The notes beneath the pieces were generated by a model. The model had not been told where the DNA came from. It was given only the letters and a program-made list of their open reading frames with translations, and made no database searches. Shown in pieces: positions 45,105-55,699 of a stretch of DNA of 64,000 nucleotides. How positions within the stretch are numbered: position 1 is the first letter of the stretch; each line of letters begins with the position of its first letter. Source of the stretch: Glandiceps talaboti. Its lineage: Eukaryota > Hemichordata > Enteropneusta > Spengelidae. The translations under genes were made by a program, and so were the position numbers. The DNA lies in assembly GCF_964340395.1 (NCBI RefSeq), contig NC_135569.1, positions 11,865,019 to 11,929,018 of the forward strand, in the 5' to 3' direction.

Positions 45105-46300
45105 CAACGCCATTGACGGTATTTTTTATTTATATTTTATTACACTATTCTTTAATTCTTGTATAGTTTATAATATTATAATTTATTACCAACGCCTTCT
45201 GAGGGTGTTTTCTTTTACTGTTGCATCTTCAGATTATGATATTGTACAATTTGCTTCTCTGCAGTAAAAGTTATCACGTTTTGTTAAACTATTAACAAAA
45301 ATAATGTGTTGCTCATTTTGAATGATCGTGGAATCAAATATCACCAGATAAACTGAATGACTCCGGTAAGGAGGAGAAATATGTAACAGGGTGTAAACTG
45401 AATCCTTACCATATAAGGACAGCACTCTTTTGATTGGTTCAAACACACTTTATATGAATACGAAATTCTAAGCTACCATAGTATGTTGGAAACTTGGTAA
45501 AATTCATAAAATAAGCGAGAGACTCTTTAAGAGTCACTTTGAAAAACTACATTAACAAACTTTGTAGGACTCAAACGCTTTGTCATCATCAATACACACA
45601 CCAACTTATGTGAGATGTGGATAACGCATCCTTGAAACACTGCCTAATTATTGAAAATTATTCACGATGCAAATTACTCGTGAAAACTCAATGCTACACT
45701 AACCAGCTTTGTAAGACACATGTGCTTTGTTGTCATCAATGTATACACCAGATCACGTGACATTTGAAGCATGCTTTGAACAAGAATTGCCTAATTACCG
45801 AAAATCATTAATTATGGCAAATGTCTATTAAAGTCAACATGTTTGATAGGATACCGGCGTTTTGTTATCATTAATGTATACATAAAATTCTATATGACAG
45901 TACTAGCCATTTCATTGTGAACATGTATTGTTTTATGAACCTTTGTTTATTACGCTTTCATTAGTGTTCGGACAGTGTCATTTCCAGATCTTTCCAGGAA
46001 TTTTTCCATATTTCCTGTTCATGATAGACAGGGTTCCAAAACCATATAGCGCATCCAATGTACCAACAAATTAATGACCGTGTCAAAATATACCTGTAAG
46101 GGTCAGACTCTATAATTTTGGGTGAAACGTTTGAAGGTCTGCATGGAGCTAGTGGAGTACCCTAGTGGAGTACCCTCATTACTCTCCATCCATCTACTAT
46201 CTTTGCGTGCACGTCATGAATTTGCATGAAGTCCAGTTGTCAGTTCATTAGTACGTTCCAAAGTTGAAGAACCTTTCACTTTATGATCTTTCTGAGGAGA
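45105..46300. other. Intergenic between sulfotransferases B and C
   Basis: No gene is recognised. About 45530-45900 carries diverged duplications (ACTTTGTAGGACTCAAACGC / GCTTTGTAAGACACATGTGC; TTATTGAAAATTATTCA / TTACCGAAAATCATTAA), a decayed repeat of roughly 120 bp. Confidence 0.45.
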
Positions 46301-46303
46301 GCA

Positions 46304-46342
46304 ATCACGTGACTATGGGGTTACCCTGCACTAGATTACATA
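46304..46342 (+). promoter_or_regulatory. CACGTG-containing proximal promoter of sulfotransferase C
   Basis: AATCACGTGACTATGGGGTT followed by ACCCTGCAC lies before the ATG (CACGTG at 46306-46311). It is the third copy of the shared promoter block and still intact although the gene body is damaged. Confidence 0.6.
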
Positions 46343-46857
46343 ATGGCGTCACCTACGACTGAAACGATCAGTGGTCTGGAATGTTTTCGTTATGATGGCG
46401 TCCCGATATCTTCGAGGTTTGTCAACGCAAGTAACATCGATGCTTTAGAGACGTTTGAAGTCCGTGAAGACGACGTGTGGGTCGCGTCGTACTCAAGAAC
46501 GGGTTGGTAGACATATTGTTCAAGCTCCGATATGCATGTACCTTCAATATTTAAACTTGTTTTGACCTCTGCCATCTACAGCTTAGACCTAATGATAATT
46601 GTTTGGTTCCGGTTACTTGAACCCGCCTAGTTTTTCACTGCAGCCCCGAAAAAAATCTACCTTTTAGCATATTCGGAACCACAAAATTGTTTTAGGACTT
46701 AGTGCCCACAATGCATTGTGCCGTACGTAGTGTCGATGTTATCACACAGTACACGAAGAGAGTGTCCTTGACCCGAGATTTCAACTCGCAGGACATCTCA
46801 CTATCACTCGAGACACGACAATTATATGTCTGTATGCTATTGGAATGTTGTCTCTTT

Positions 46858-46983
<126 letters not shown>

Positions 46984-48275
46984 GCATAATTATGATTTCC
47001 CGGTTATCAAGCGTTATGAACCCCTCAAAGTTACCAGGACGTTATTTTGATGTGTACTATTTATTAGGACAAAGTGATAACTTGAAAGTTCCGAATACAT
47101 ACAGTATTTGGTGTGAAATTTGTTTTCTGTTTTAAAAAATCGTGATTGTGATACTGTTAACAACAGTAAAGACGGAATAAACCAGTTCAGAATCGCATTG
47201 ATTAAACTAGGTCACATGAGGGGGGGGGTGTCAAATAATGGCAAGATACCAATTATTGATTGCTTTACCTTATCCCACGTGACACTACGGACACAGCCAG
47301 ACTAAGGCATGAATAAATGTAGTTCTCAAGTGTTTTGTTTGAATAAAGGGCAAAAACAAACCGCTTTTAAGTTTGCCTGTCTATAGTGTGCAGATTAAGT
47401 AAAGTTGCAACAAGAGTAGATCTGATAAATTAACATTTGTTATCCCGTCCTATAAGTTCATCGATTGATATCGTTTACGTGAATTCCAGGTAGTCACTGG
47501 GTGAGAAATATCCTATACAATATAGTGAACTGTGAGAAACCAGAAGTAGCCCTACCTGTGGACGACTTGGCTCCATTTGCAGAATTTACCGAATTATCAA
47601 CAGGTGACAAATATTTACGTTATCTTGGTATCACAATAGTCAGGTAAAGTATATCACTTCACAAAATTGTTAGGATGATCGAGTTCAAAATTTTGATAAT
47701 TTTTGGAATTGCGAAATCTCATTCTGTTCAGGCTAGGCTTTTGTTCGATCAATCATGTCTCAGCTACCCACGAACAAATTAAATACTTAACTATATATCG
47801 CAGTTGATATGAAATTGTTCTCTTCATGGTTACAGGAATGGTATGTCTGTCAAACCACTTGTAAATAAGTTTTGCTTGAAATTCTTGCATATTAATTAGT
47901 CTAATTACCATAATTACTAGGTGTTGATAACCTCACATGTCTACGTAGCCTTGATAGCACGATAGCGAGGTGGAGAATAATTTGGTTACTGGAAGAGGTC
48001 ACTGTGAGGATTCTTTAAATTTAGACAAGTTTTCTACCTTTGAAGATGGTTTACAACAAACTAACATCTGTAATTACATTTGTAGGACAGCCTCGACATG
48101 TACAGCTTACAGCTGCCCCTAGATCAAAGCGCCGAATTATTGGCACTCATTTATATGCATCTATGTTACCAAGGCAACTATTTGAAAGGAAGGGAAAGGT
48201 AAGATGCTCAATACAACCGATACAAGTTTAACAACATTATGACCTTGAAGTAAATTTCAGGTTCGTTCTCAGACT

Positions 48276-48284
48276 GATAAAATT

Positions 48285-48316
<32 letters not shown>

Positions 48317-48355
48317 CCAAAAGAAAAAATATAAGATAAAGATAAAATTAGACTT
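48276..48355 (-). mobile_element. Minimal retroposed insertion: 15-bp target duplication around poly(T)
   Basis: GATAAAATTAGACTT occurs perfectly at 48276-48290 and 48341-48355. Between them lie a run of about 26 T and then CCAAAAGAAAAAATATAAGA. On the minus strand this is a 24-base body followed by poly(A) and flanked by a 15-bp target-site duplication, the signature of LINE-machinery retroposition truncated almost to the tail. Sulfotransferase C intron 3. Confidence 0.8.
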
Positions 48356-48889
48356 AGCTATAGACTTACAGACACCGTTGTGGACTGCCTGTGGTATACA
48401 TCCATTGCTATATTTGCATATATTTTCTTTGTGATGTGCTAAAGACACCTCATATACTGATCACAGATTTAGTCGTTAGCGGCGCTCTTGTCTCACTCAA
48501 ATATCACGGTATTCTTTTGAGAGTGATTCAGACACCCTGACTTGACCGTATTTTATACAATGACAACACCATTACACTATTTCCTAATTTCCTGTCTCTT
48601 ACTTTAACAGGTTATATATCTCCTAAGAAACCCCAAAGATGTCGCTTTGTCTTTTTATCACTTCATCGCTGTGGAAGAAGAAGAAACATTCGTTGAATTC
48701 GCTGAGAATTTTCTTGATGGAGAATGTACGTGTTTATACCCATTTTAATATGTACAAATCACTTCCTATACCTACAATAACACATGTTTTAAAAAATTTC
48801 GACCGTTTTGTAATTTACTGCGCTACGAGCATGGACTTTATGCGATATTGTTTCACGACCTTTTTCCAATTCAAAATCCTAAGTATTGT

Positions 48890-49026
48890 CTTATTATCAC
48901 TTTCTACCTTTGAAAGAAGAAGATGCATTTCTAGATTTGGCTGAGAATTGTCTTGATGACGAAGGTATGTGTTCACGCAGTTTATTTACATTTCAGAATT
49001 GTTTTCTATTTTCTTGATGGCAAAGG
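48890..49026 (+). pseudogene. Two relic fragments of sulfotransferase exon 4 in gene C intron 4
   Basis: 48893-48964 resembles the second half of gene B exon 4 (TTATTATCACTTTCTACCTT, then GAAAGAAGAAGATGCATTT, ending GATGACGAAG|GTATGTG). A second smaller fragment follows at about 49008-49025 (TTTTCTTGATGGCAAAG|GTATGT). The upstream half including the acceptor is unrecognisable. They look like leftovers of local exon or gene duplication and unequal exchange between B-like and C-like copies. Confidence 0.75.
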
Positions 49027-50786
49027 TATGTATTTATACAGTTTATTTACATTTCACGATAGTTGACTTTCCATTGTCGTATATACTAGTACACTTTCAC
49101 ATTATTTTCTTTTCAGTGCCGTTCGGTTCGTATATTGATAATATTATATCATGGTGGCATAAGAAAGATCTGTGCAACTTTTACCTTCTTAATTTCGAAG
49201 ATCTTAAGTTGGTAAGTAAAATGGCTCCCAAATGCAATCTTGCCATCGCATATTGCTGAAATAAAAACATTAAATGCATGACAACAAATACAATATTGCT
49301 GAATATATTTGAAGATTTGGAACAAGTTAGTACTGTATTAAACATAGGGTATCCATTGGTACAGGTATTAAAAGTTCAAATTTCGGCATTTGCAGTGCGG
49401 CAGTCGTCTCATTTACACACACGCGTCTCGGGGTCCCATTCAAGGAAAACGTAGCCAGTAACTAGGCACGTATAAGCAAAGCTTTGTTTCTGAACTGTTA
49501 TTTAAAGTGGCCATATGAATTTTTATTTTATAAAACAATTTCATCAAGGTTTCTTATTTAAAAAAAAAACAACTTATGGGGTGAGATTAGATGAGATTAT
49601 ATCAGATTATAATAGACTAGATTTGATATCACAGAGAAGGTTTTGTTATCTTTGGAGATATGCAATATTGCCAGTTATTGGTTAGATGTATATTCACTTG
49701 TGTTTGTTATTGCAGTTATGAGTTTGTTTTTTCTTTACTCCAGCTGTGTAACAGTGTAACTAAAATATCAATTTTGTTTGTATGATAATATATAAAATCT
49801 ATAAAATTATCAAACCATAATAAACCATTATTTAAATATAGTATACATACCGTTTCTCTTCAAAAATGAAAAATATTGTGAAATGTTCTTTCACTTCTTT
49901 TATCTAAGAATGTGGACAGTGGCATCAGGGAGTTGGCAGCCGAACTGAATGTTACTTTGTCTGATTCTGATGTAGAAACAGTGAAGACACGTTGTTCTAT
50001 GGAAGCTATGAAAAAGAAAGCAGAAGTAATGAGAAATGCTGGCAAGATAGACCCTAACGTTAAAGTGTACAGAAAAGGTTAGCCTAGTGGATTTCGACCA
50101 ACATCCTTAAGCAAATTCTTAGCCTTGGGTTTTCAGCGGTTTACTTTAATATCACACCACCAGTGGTCTGAGCTTTAATGAAGAATTTATCAGGAAACTG
50201 AGTCTTACTCTTTTTAATCTACCCACTGTCTGATGACGTCAGTGGCGTCATCACGTGGACAGGGTCAGCCAATCAGAAAAGAATAGAATTCATGATGACT
50301 TAGCTGTATCTAAATGGAGTTGAACCGTTGCTGTGTGAACTCATAAACTAATTTTAGGAATGCAAAACCGTTAGCACAAGATTTAATGTGTACGTGAGAC
50401 TCTAAGTCGAAATCTGTCAGCTTAAACGTGATAGGCCGGCCAAGAAAATGTCAGGCAAGACATTCTGTACCACCTTTTTATTCAAGTTATATGACCTTCG
50501 AAAGGAAATATGGCATAAGTGAATATTTTAGGTTATTGTACAGGAAGTGTTTGTATTAGCTCGCGCAGCGGCTCAATGACTAGTACACATGCGCGTCCTA
50601 TACTATGTGATGAGCCAACGCTTCAAAACGCAATGCGCATGCAAAGTATTTGTTGATAGATTAGATCATTTGAATATAAAATTTACATACTGAGCTGGGT
50701 GATACTAGGAGGAAATAAAGACAGGAATCCATGGCATATAAATCATATTATCAATATGTCATTCTGTGGACTTTTTTCATTTTTTC

Positions 50787-50876
50787 AATAAGCCTTTCCA
50801 AAATTTGCCATGGTGGCGCTGTACTTCCTGTCTGTGTGTACCTTGGGGTATACATGGTATAGGTTTCTCGGTAAAT
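50787..50876. repeat. AATAGGCC-family MITE, inverted fragment
   Basis: AATAAGCCTTTCCAAAATTT, then GCCATGGTGGCGCTGTACTT and ACATGGTATAGGTTTCTCGG, match the reverse complement of the right half of 2057-2325. The fragment ends where the LINE fragment starts. Confidence 0.75.
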
Positions 50877-50884
50877 CGTTGTTG

Positions 50885-51540
50885 AAGAATCTGGGGTAAG
50901 AGCCAGGAAAACTTGGGTAAATGACATTAAGAACCTTTTATTTACTTGTAATTTGCAGGAGTTTTGGGAATCTCAAACGGTGAGAAATGTTGATGTTTAT
51001 GTTTGTCGAGAAATTCAGGAAGGTTTGTCTTCCCAATGGTACAGTGAAGTGTGTTCCTTTTTATAAGTTGTCTTTGTACCGTGAGTACAAATGTTCTTTG
51101 GAGACGGACAGATACTTACGGTCAATCAAATTTCTAGTCATATGCAAATGCTTGCTAGGTTTCGCTGTTCGTCACATTTCCTGCGCATAGAGACAGACAG
51201 AAAACATGATGGCATTGAACAAAAACAGAAACTATGTTTATTGTGCGATTCAAATGAAGTCGAAGATGAATATCATTTTTATTAGTATGTCCATTTTTCA
51301 ATAACCATAGGGAAAAATATATCTCTAGATTTTACTTTGATTCTCCGTCTGTACAGAACTTTGTCGATTAACTTTCTTCTAACAATGTAGATACACTACT
51401 ACAGTATTCTTATTTCATGCCATGAAACTACATAAAGAAGTTAACAGCGTTATGTAACAGTTTCATTGCCTTTTCAATACTGCTTTACTGTAATATTGGT
51501 ATATTGTATCTATGGACCGATGGCCTCCGAATACGGAATA
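50885..51540 (+). mobile_element. 3' end of a non-LTR retrotransposon (LINE) ORF2
   Basis: Conceptual pieces in shifting frames read VNDIKNLLFTCNLQEFWESQ, then REIQEGLSSQWYSEV, LARFRCSSHFLRIETDRK, KLCLLCDSNEVEDEYHF and LVCPFFNNHREKYISRF. This is the C-terminal region beyond the reverse transcriptase in many animal LINEs, with its CxxC...E-D-E-x-H-F...C knuckle. In-frame stops and at least one frameshift show that it is dead. It is 5'-truncated and lies just downstream of gene C. Confidence 0.85.
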
Positions 51541-54090
51541 AATAGACCAAAATTCATATTTACGAGGATATATGTTATTATGTGTGTTTTTCTTTATGAA
51601 TGTGCCATCATGGCATTTTTTCAGATATGAACACATGGGATACTTGCCGGGTAGGAGGCGCTCAATTACCCGTGCATGACATGCATGAAAAGTAGTACTG
51701 CCTTAAACTGATAATTTGCAAGACAAGCTTGCATTTTGAAATCTGTCTGAATGTGTAAAACACATTTGCAACATTGCCATCCTTATAAATGTTTCCTCAG
51801 GGTGTTATAGACACTTTACCACTTAAAGCAATATTGGCGTGTGCACCGTTGCATTGGGAAGTTTTTTGTCCACCACACATCAAGACAAATTGCATTCAGA
51901 TCTCCATTTCCAGATGCCATTAAGCTTCATCTGTTTTGTTTTGTTTTGTACAATAAATTACATGTAATATCGTATAACGTGAACATTATTGCATCACCTG
52001 TGTTTCTGTGTTTAAACACATTATTTGTGGCTGAATACACGATAAATGAAATCAAATCGATTTTGGGTCCGCACCCTAAATTCAGCGCCCTCAATGGCAA
52101 TCACAATTTCAATCTGCTTCTGTACTGCTTATGAATAACATCAACCACTGATTAACATGTACAATATCTAATTATTGGTTTTCAGTGAATATATTGTGGC
52201 TGTCTGATCGAAAAGGATACTCAAGTTACAACCAATACAGTTTATTTAATATGGTTCCAGATTCAAAACCAAGCTTTCGCTCAAGATTTAAACTTGCCAC
52301 TAGACTACCTTCAGACACAATGTCTTCTTATAAGTAATTGACCAATTTTGATGAATATATCTTTGGTTATTTAAATGAAAAAATCTCCAGTTGCATCTTG
52401 GGTACCTTTAATACACAGTTCTAACTTGGTTGAATTGCAACATAGGCAACATATAGTGTTTTGTCAGTGGTTGAAATTTAAATATTTTGATGTCGCTATC
52501 GCCAACCTTAAACGATGGACTCTGCTGTATGAAGTAGAGCGTGTGAGGTACGACGCATGTGTATAAACGGAGCGAATGTCACGTGTTTATGACGTAAACT
52601 ACCAGTATGCATGATCAAGTTATGTTGGCGTAAAGGAAAAGGGTCGTATATTTTAACAACAGTATGGACTTGCTTTCAGACATATAGTATAATACTAAGT
52701 AATAATATTTCTTATGTAAATGATTAACGCTGTTCATTACACTAATTGGGTTTCATATTGACCTCATAATAACACAAAAAAAACATGTACACATCAATTA
52801 CTCACGTCAATAAAATATGACTGTTCATCAAATTTTTGATGAAAAGGAAATAACAATTGTACTCAGATGTTAAGAAAACACTTCTCAATAGCTTACAATA
52901 GTGTCTCTAGAAATTGAGGGTGGGACATATTATTCATATTCGTATATTCGTATCTTATTCTAACAGGTAATGGTATGTGTGTATGTATGTATGTATATAT
53001 ATATACATACACTGACTTCAACTGAAAATGGGGCCTCAGTTCCTTCTTCTGAAAATTGGGCCTCAGTGACTGACCTTATCTCTTTCATTAAGTGCGAATT
53101 CTTTCACTTGTGAACAGTTACCCAAATATCGTATTGAAACAAGTTCACGATGAAAAGGATTTTTTGTTACCTGCCGGCCTTGCTAGTGATAGACTTACAG
53201 CTTAACACGTCTTTTTGTGAAGTCATGTTATTGCGTTGCCGAAGTGTGACCGGAAATACCCGAAAACACCCGAAGTAAATCATACGGGAAAACTACTGAA
53301 AAACTGTCATTTTTTAAGAATTACACAACTATTTCTTTGACTTTTGTATACCATAATGCTTTTATTGTTTATCATTGTAGCGAAGGTCAACATCAGCTTT
53401 TAGAATCACTTTTCATTTAGTCACAATATGTATCAAGTGGAACATATGTTCCTAATCATGATAGGCGAAACTAGCAGTTAATTAAATAGACTTTTAAATG
53501 ACATGAATTATTAAAAAAGTAGGTGGTCTCAGAGATGAAATACTTTGCTGATGAGAAAATTCAATTCATTGGAATATTAGCAATTAATGTCCTGTATTCA
53601 GTAGTTCCACAAAAACATGCCGACACAGTGAATTCACAAATTTATGAAATTAAGCGAAGATAAATGTGCTAATGATCTTCACTGACAACGTTTTTCCTTG
53701 GGATTAGTTGATTGGAAACTACTACCAAACCAGAGAGACAATAAAGATTCAATTTGGCAGCACAATGTTTTTTATGCCTCACATAAGGTTTCCTTGTTAC
53801 AAATTAGATATCTTGCTGCGTATTTGAAACTCTATAGCCTTTCTGGGTTAATAGTAACTCTCTAGTTCCACCTTCCAAAAAACATTGTGTACTCCAGTAG
53901 CCCGATCAAGCAGAACCAGTCCTATACACTAATTTATATGCAAATGACCAATATGTAAATATTGATGAAATATGAATGAGTGAATAGGCATATTCCTGGC
54001 AGCTGATCATTTTACCTAAAGGAATGTGTAATGATAGACATTATATTGATGTCTGCCTAACTTGCATCTGTAAAATTCTTTGATGGAATT
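51541..54090. other. Intergenic, no gene recognised
   Basis: AT-rich DNA with short open frames only. A small (GTAT)n patch lies at about 52977-53010. The block at 52180-52340 has no identified relative. Confidence 0.45.
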
Positions 54091-54199
54091 TTTCTTTCTT
54101 GTTTGTATGCAAATTACACTATATGCAGACAATTCCCATGAATATAGTTAAGCGAGTTGTGGGATGTTTATCTGAGTATGTGTGCAAAACGTTTTCATC

Positions 54200-54308
54200 C
54201 ATCACCTCGTCGCCTAGTAACCATACGACGGCAGCGCACGCCATCTTTCTAGATAGAATTCATCACACCAGGCGATGTCTGTTTGTGATTACCGTGCGTA
54301 GTTTCGAG
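54200..54308 (+). promoter_or_regulatory. Candidate promoter and 5'UTR exon of scramblase paralogue 2, with an RFX X-box
   Basis: GTCGCC-T-AGTAAC at 54209-54221 fits the X-box consensus GTNRCC-N(0-3)-RGYAAC without mismatch. It lies in a GC-rich patch that ends with a strong donor (TTTCGAG|GTAAGT at 54308/54309). The first coding exon of the scramblase has an acceptor at 55653, so an upstream untranslated exon is needed and this fits. The assignment is an inference. Confidence 0.5.
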
Positions 54309-54615
54309 GTAAGTTACGTACAATTCCGTATTTGATAACAGTAATACCGATAGTGAATGTAGGTTTTAGGTCAACACCTGTTTGGAAATGTTAAGGTAAA
54401 TTTGTCTTAATATCATCGACTTTGGTGTTTTTTTTCGATGAAAATTTTACGTACGGCCGTAAGTTCATGATACAGGGTTTGGACAGGATGGTGAGTACTC
54501 GAGACACGTATATAAATGGACTGAAAAGACTTTGCAATTCCAATTACTATAAAACGTCGAGGATTGACGAGTCACGATAATAGGCAAAAGTTACATTTGC
54601 AAAGAACGTACAAAA

Positions 54616-54890
54616 GTATGTATGTATGTATGTATGTATGTATGTATGTATGTATGTATGTATGTATGTATATATATATATATATATATATAGTTTTGGT
54701 AGTACTGGAACTCTTTCTTGGGTGTAACTCGGAGTTTCACGCATATTGCGATCATCAGATGTATATATATATATGTATATGTATACATACATACATGCAT
54801 GTATGTATGTATGTATGTATATAAGTGCATGCGTGTGTGTGTGTGTGTGTGTGTGTGTACGTACGTGCGTACGTGTACACGTACGTTAGT
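54616..54890. repeat. (GTAT)n, (AT)n and (GT)n microsatellites
   Basis: GTAT units at 54616-54670, AT to 54691, then a second cluster at 54762-54890 with GT and ACGT units. It lies in the proposed first intron of scramblase 2. Confidence 0.95.
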
Positions 54891-55339
54891 GTGTGGGTAA
54901 GTGGTTGAGTAGGTATGTAATGTATGTGGAGAGGAGAAACTCTTCACTTAAAGACTCCTTACACATGATGGAGATGTACTCTCGTTATCTTAAATTACTG
55001 TAGTTCATATGCTCTCCACAAATGTACGAAATGAATAAATTTGGTTAGTCAGCTTCTTCAAAGCCTTAACACTTTTAATTTACATACTACGCTTTTAACG
55101 CTAATGAAGTTTCGGCAAATAAATTATGTTTTAATGATCTGCCAAACACTGTGGTAGCTGTCAATTTCATCATAAATTGATTATTCCTCGGCCCCATGCT
55201 AGCTACATACATTAGTATAATACAGTCTAAGTCTTCATATTTAACTAGTTAGCACATACTTGAAAGCACATTAATATCACAGCAAAATAATATACGAGTA
55301 AATATAATAGCATGTACTTAATAGGGGTAAAATTAAAGT

Positions 55340-55424
55340 ATGTGCGTATGTATGTATGTATGTATGTATGTATGTATGTATGTATGTATGTATGTATGTA
55401 TGTATGTATGTATGTATGTATGTA

Positions 55425-55459
<35 letters not shown>

Positions 55460-55568
55460 ATGTATGTATGTATGTATGTATGTATGTATGTATGTATGTA
55501 TGTATGTATGTATGTATGTATGTATGTATGTATGTATGTATGTATGTATGTATGTATGTATGTATGCA
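55340..55568. repeat. (GTAT)n microsatellite with (GTCT)n centre
   Basis: About 225 bp of GTAT units are interrupted by about eight GTCT units at 55426-55458. The open frames here are spurious. Confidence 0.97.
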
Positions 55569-55699
55569 TGCACCTTCATTAGAGTGTTATTGTATGCATT
55601 ATATATTGACATAATGGTTTAAGTGTTCACGTTGTAATTGGTTTCAATTTCAGGTTACAGATTGATTTGTAGACACAACAATAACATAAGACAGACTAG

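Noticed and set aside
50959-50993. Possible replacement last exon for sulfotransferase C (CAG|GAGTTTTGGGAATC, then a stop)
   Set aside because: It looked like a shrunken copy of exon 7, but the sequence reads continuously as part of a LINE protein (NLQEFWESQTVRNV) with LINE sequence on both sides.
52375-52566. 63-codon open frame (MKKSPVASWVPL...)
   Set aside because: Too short, no known relatives, no splice sites that join it to a neighbour.
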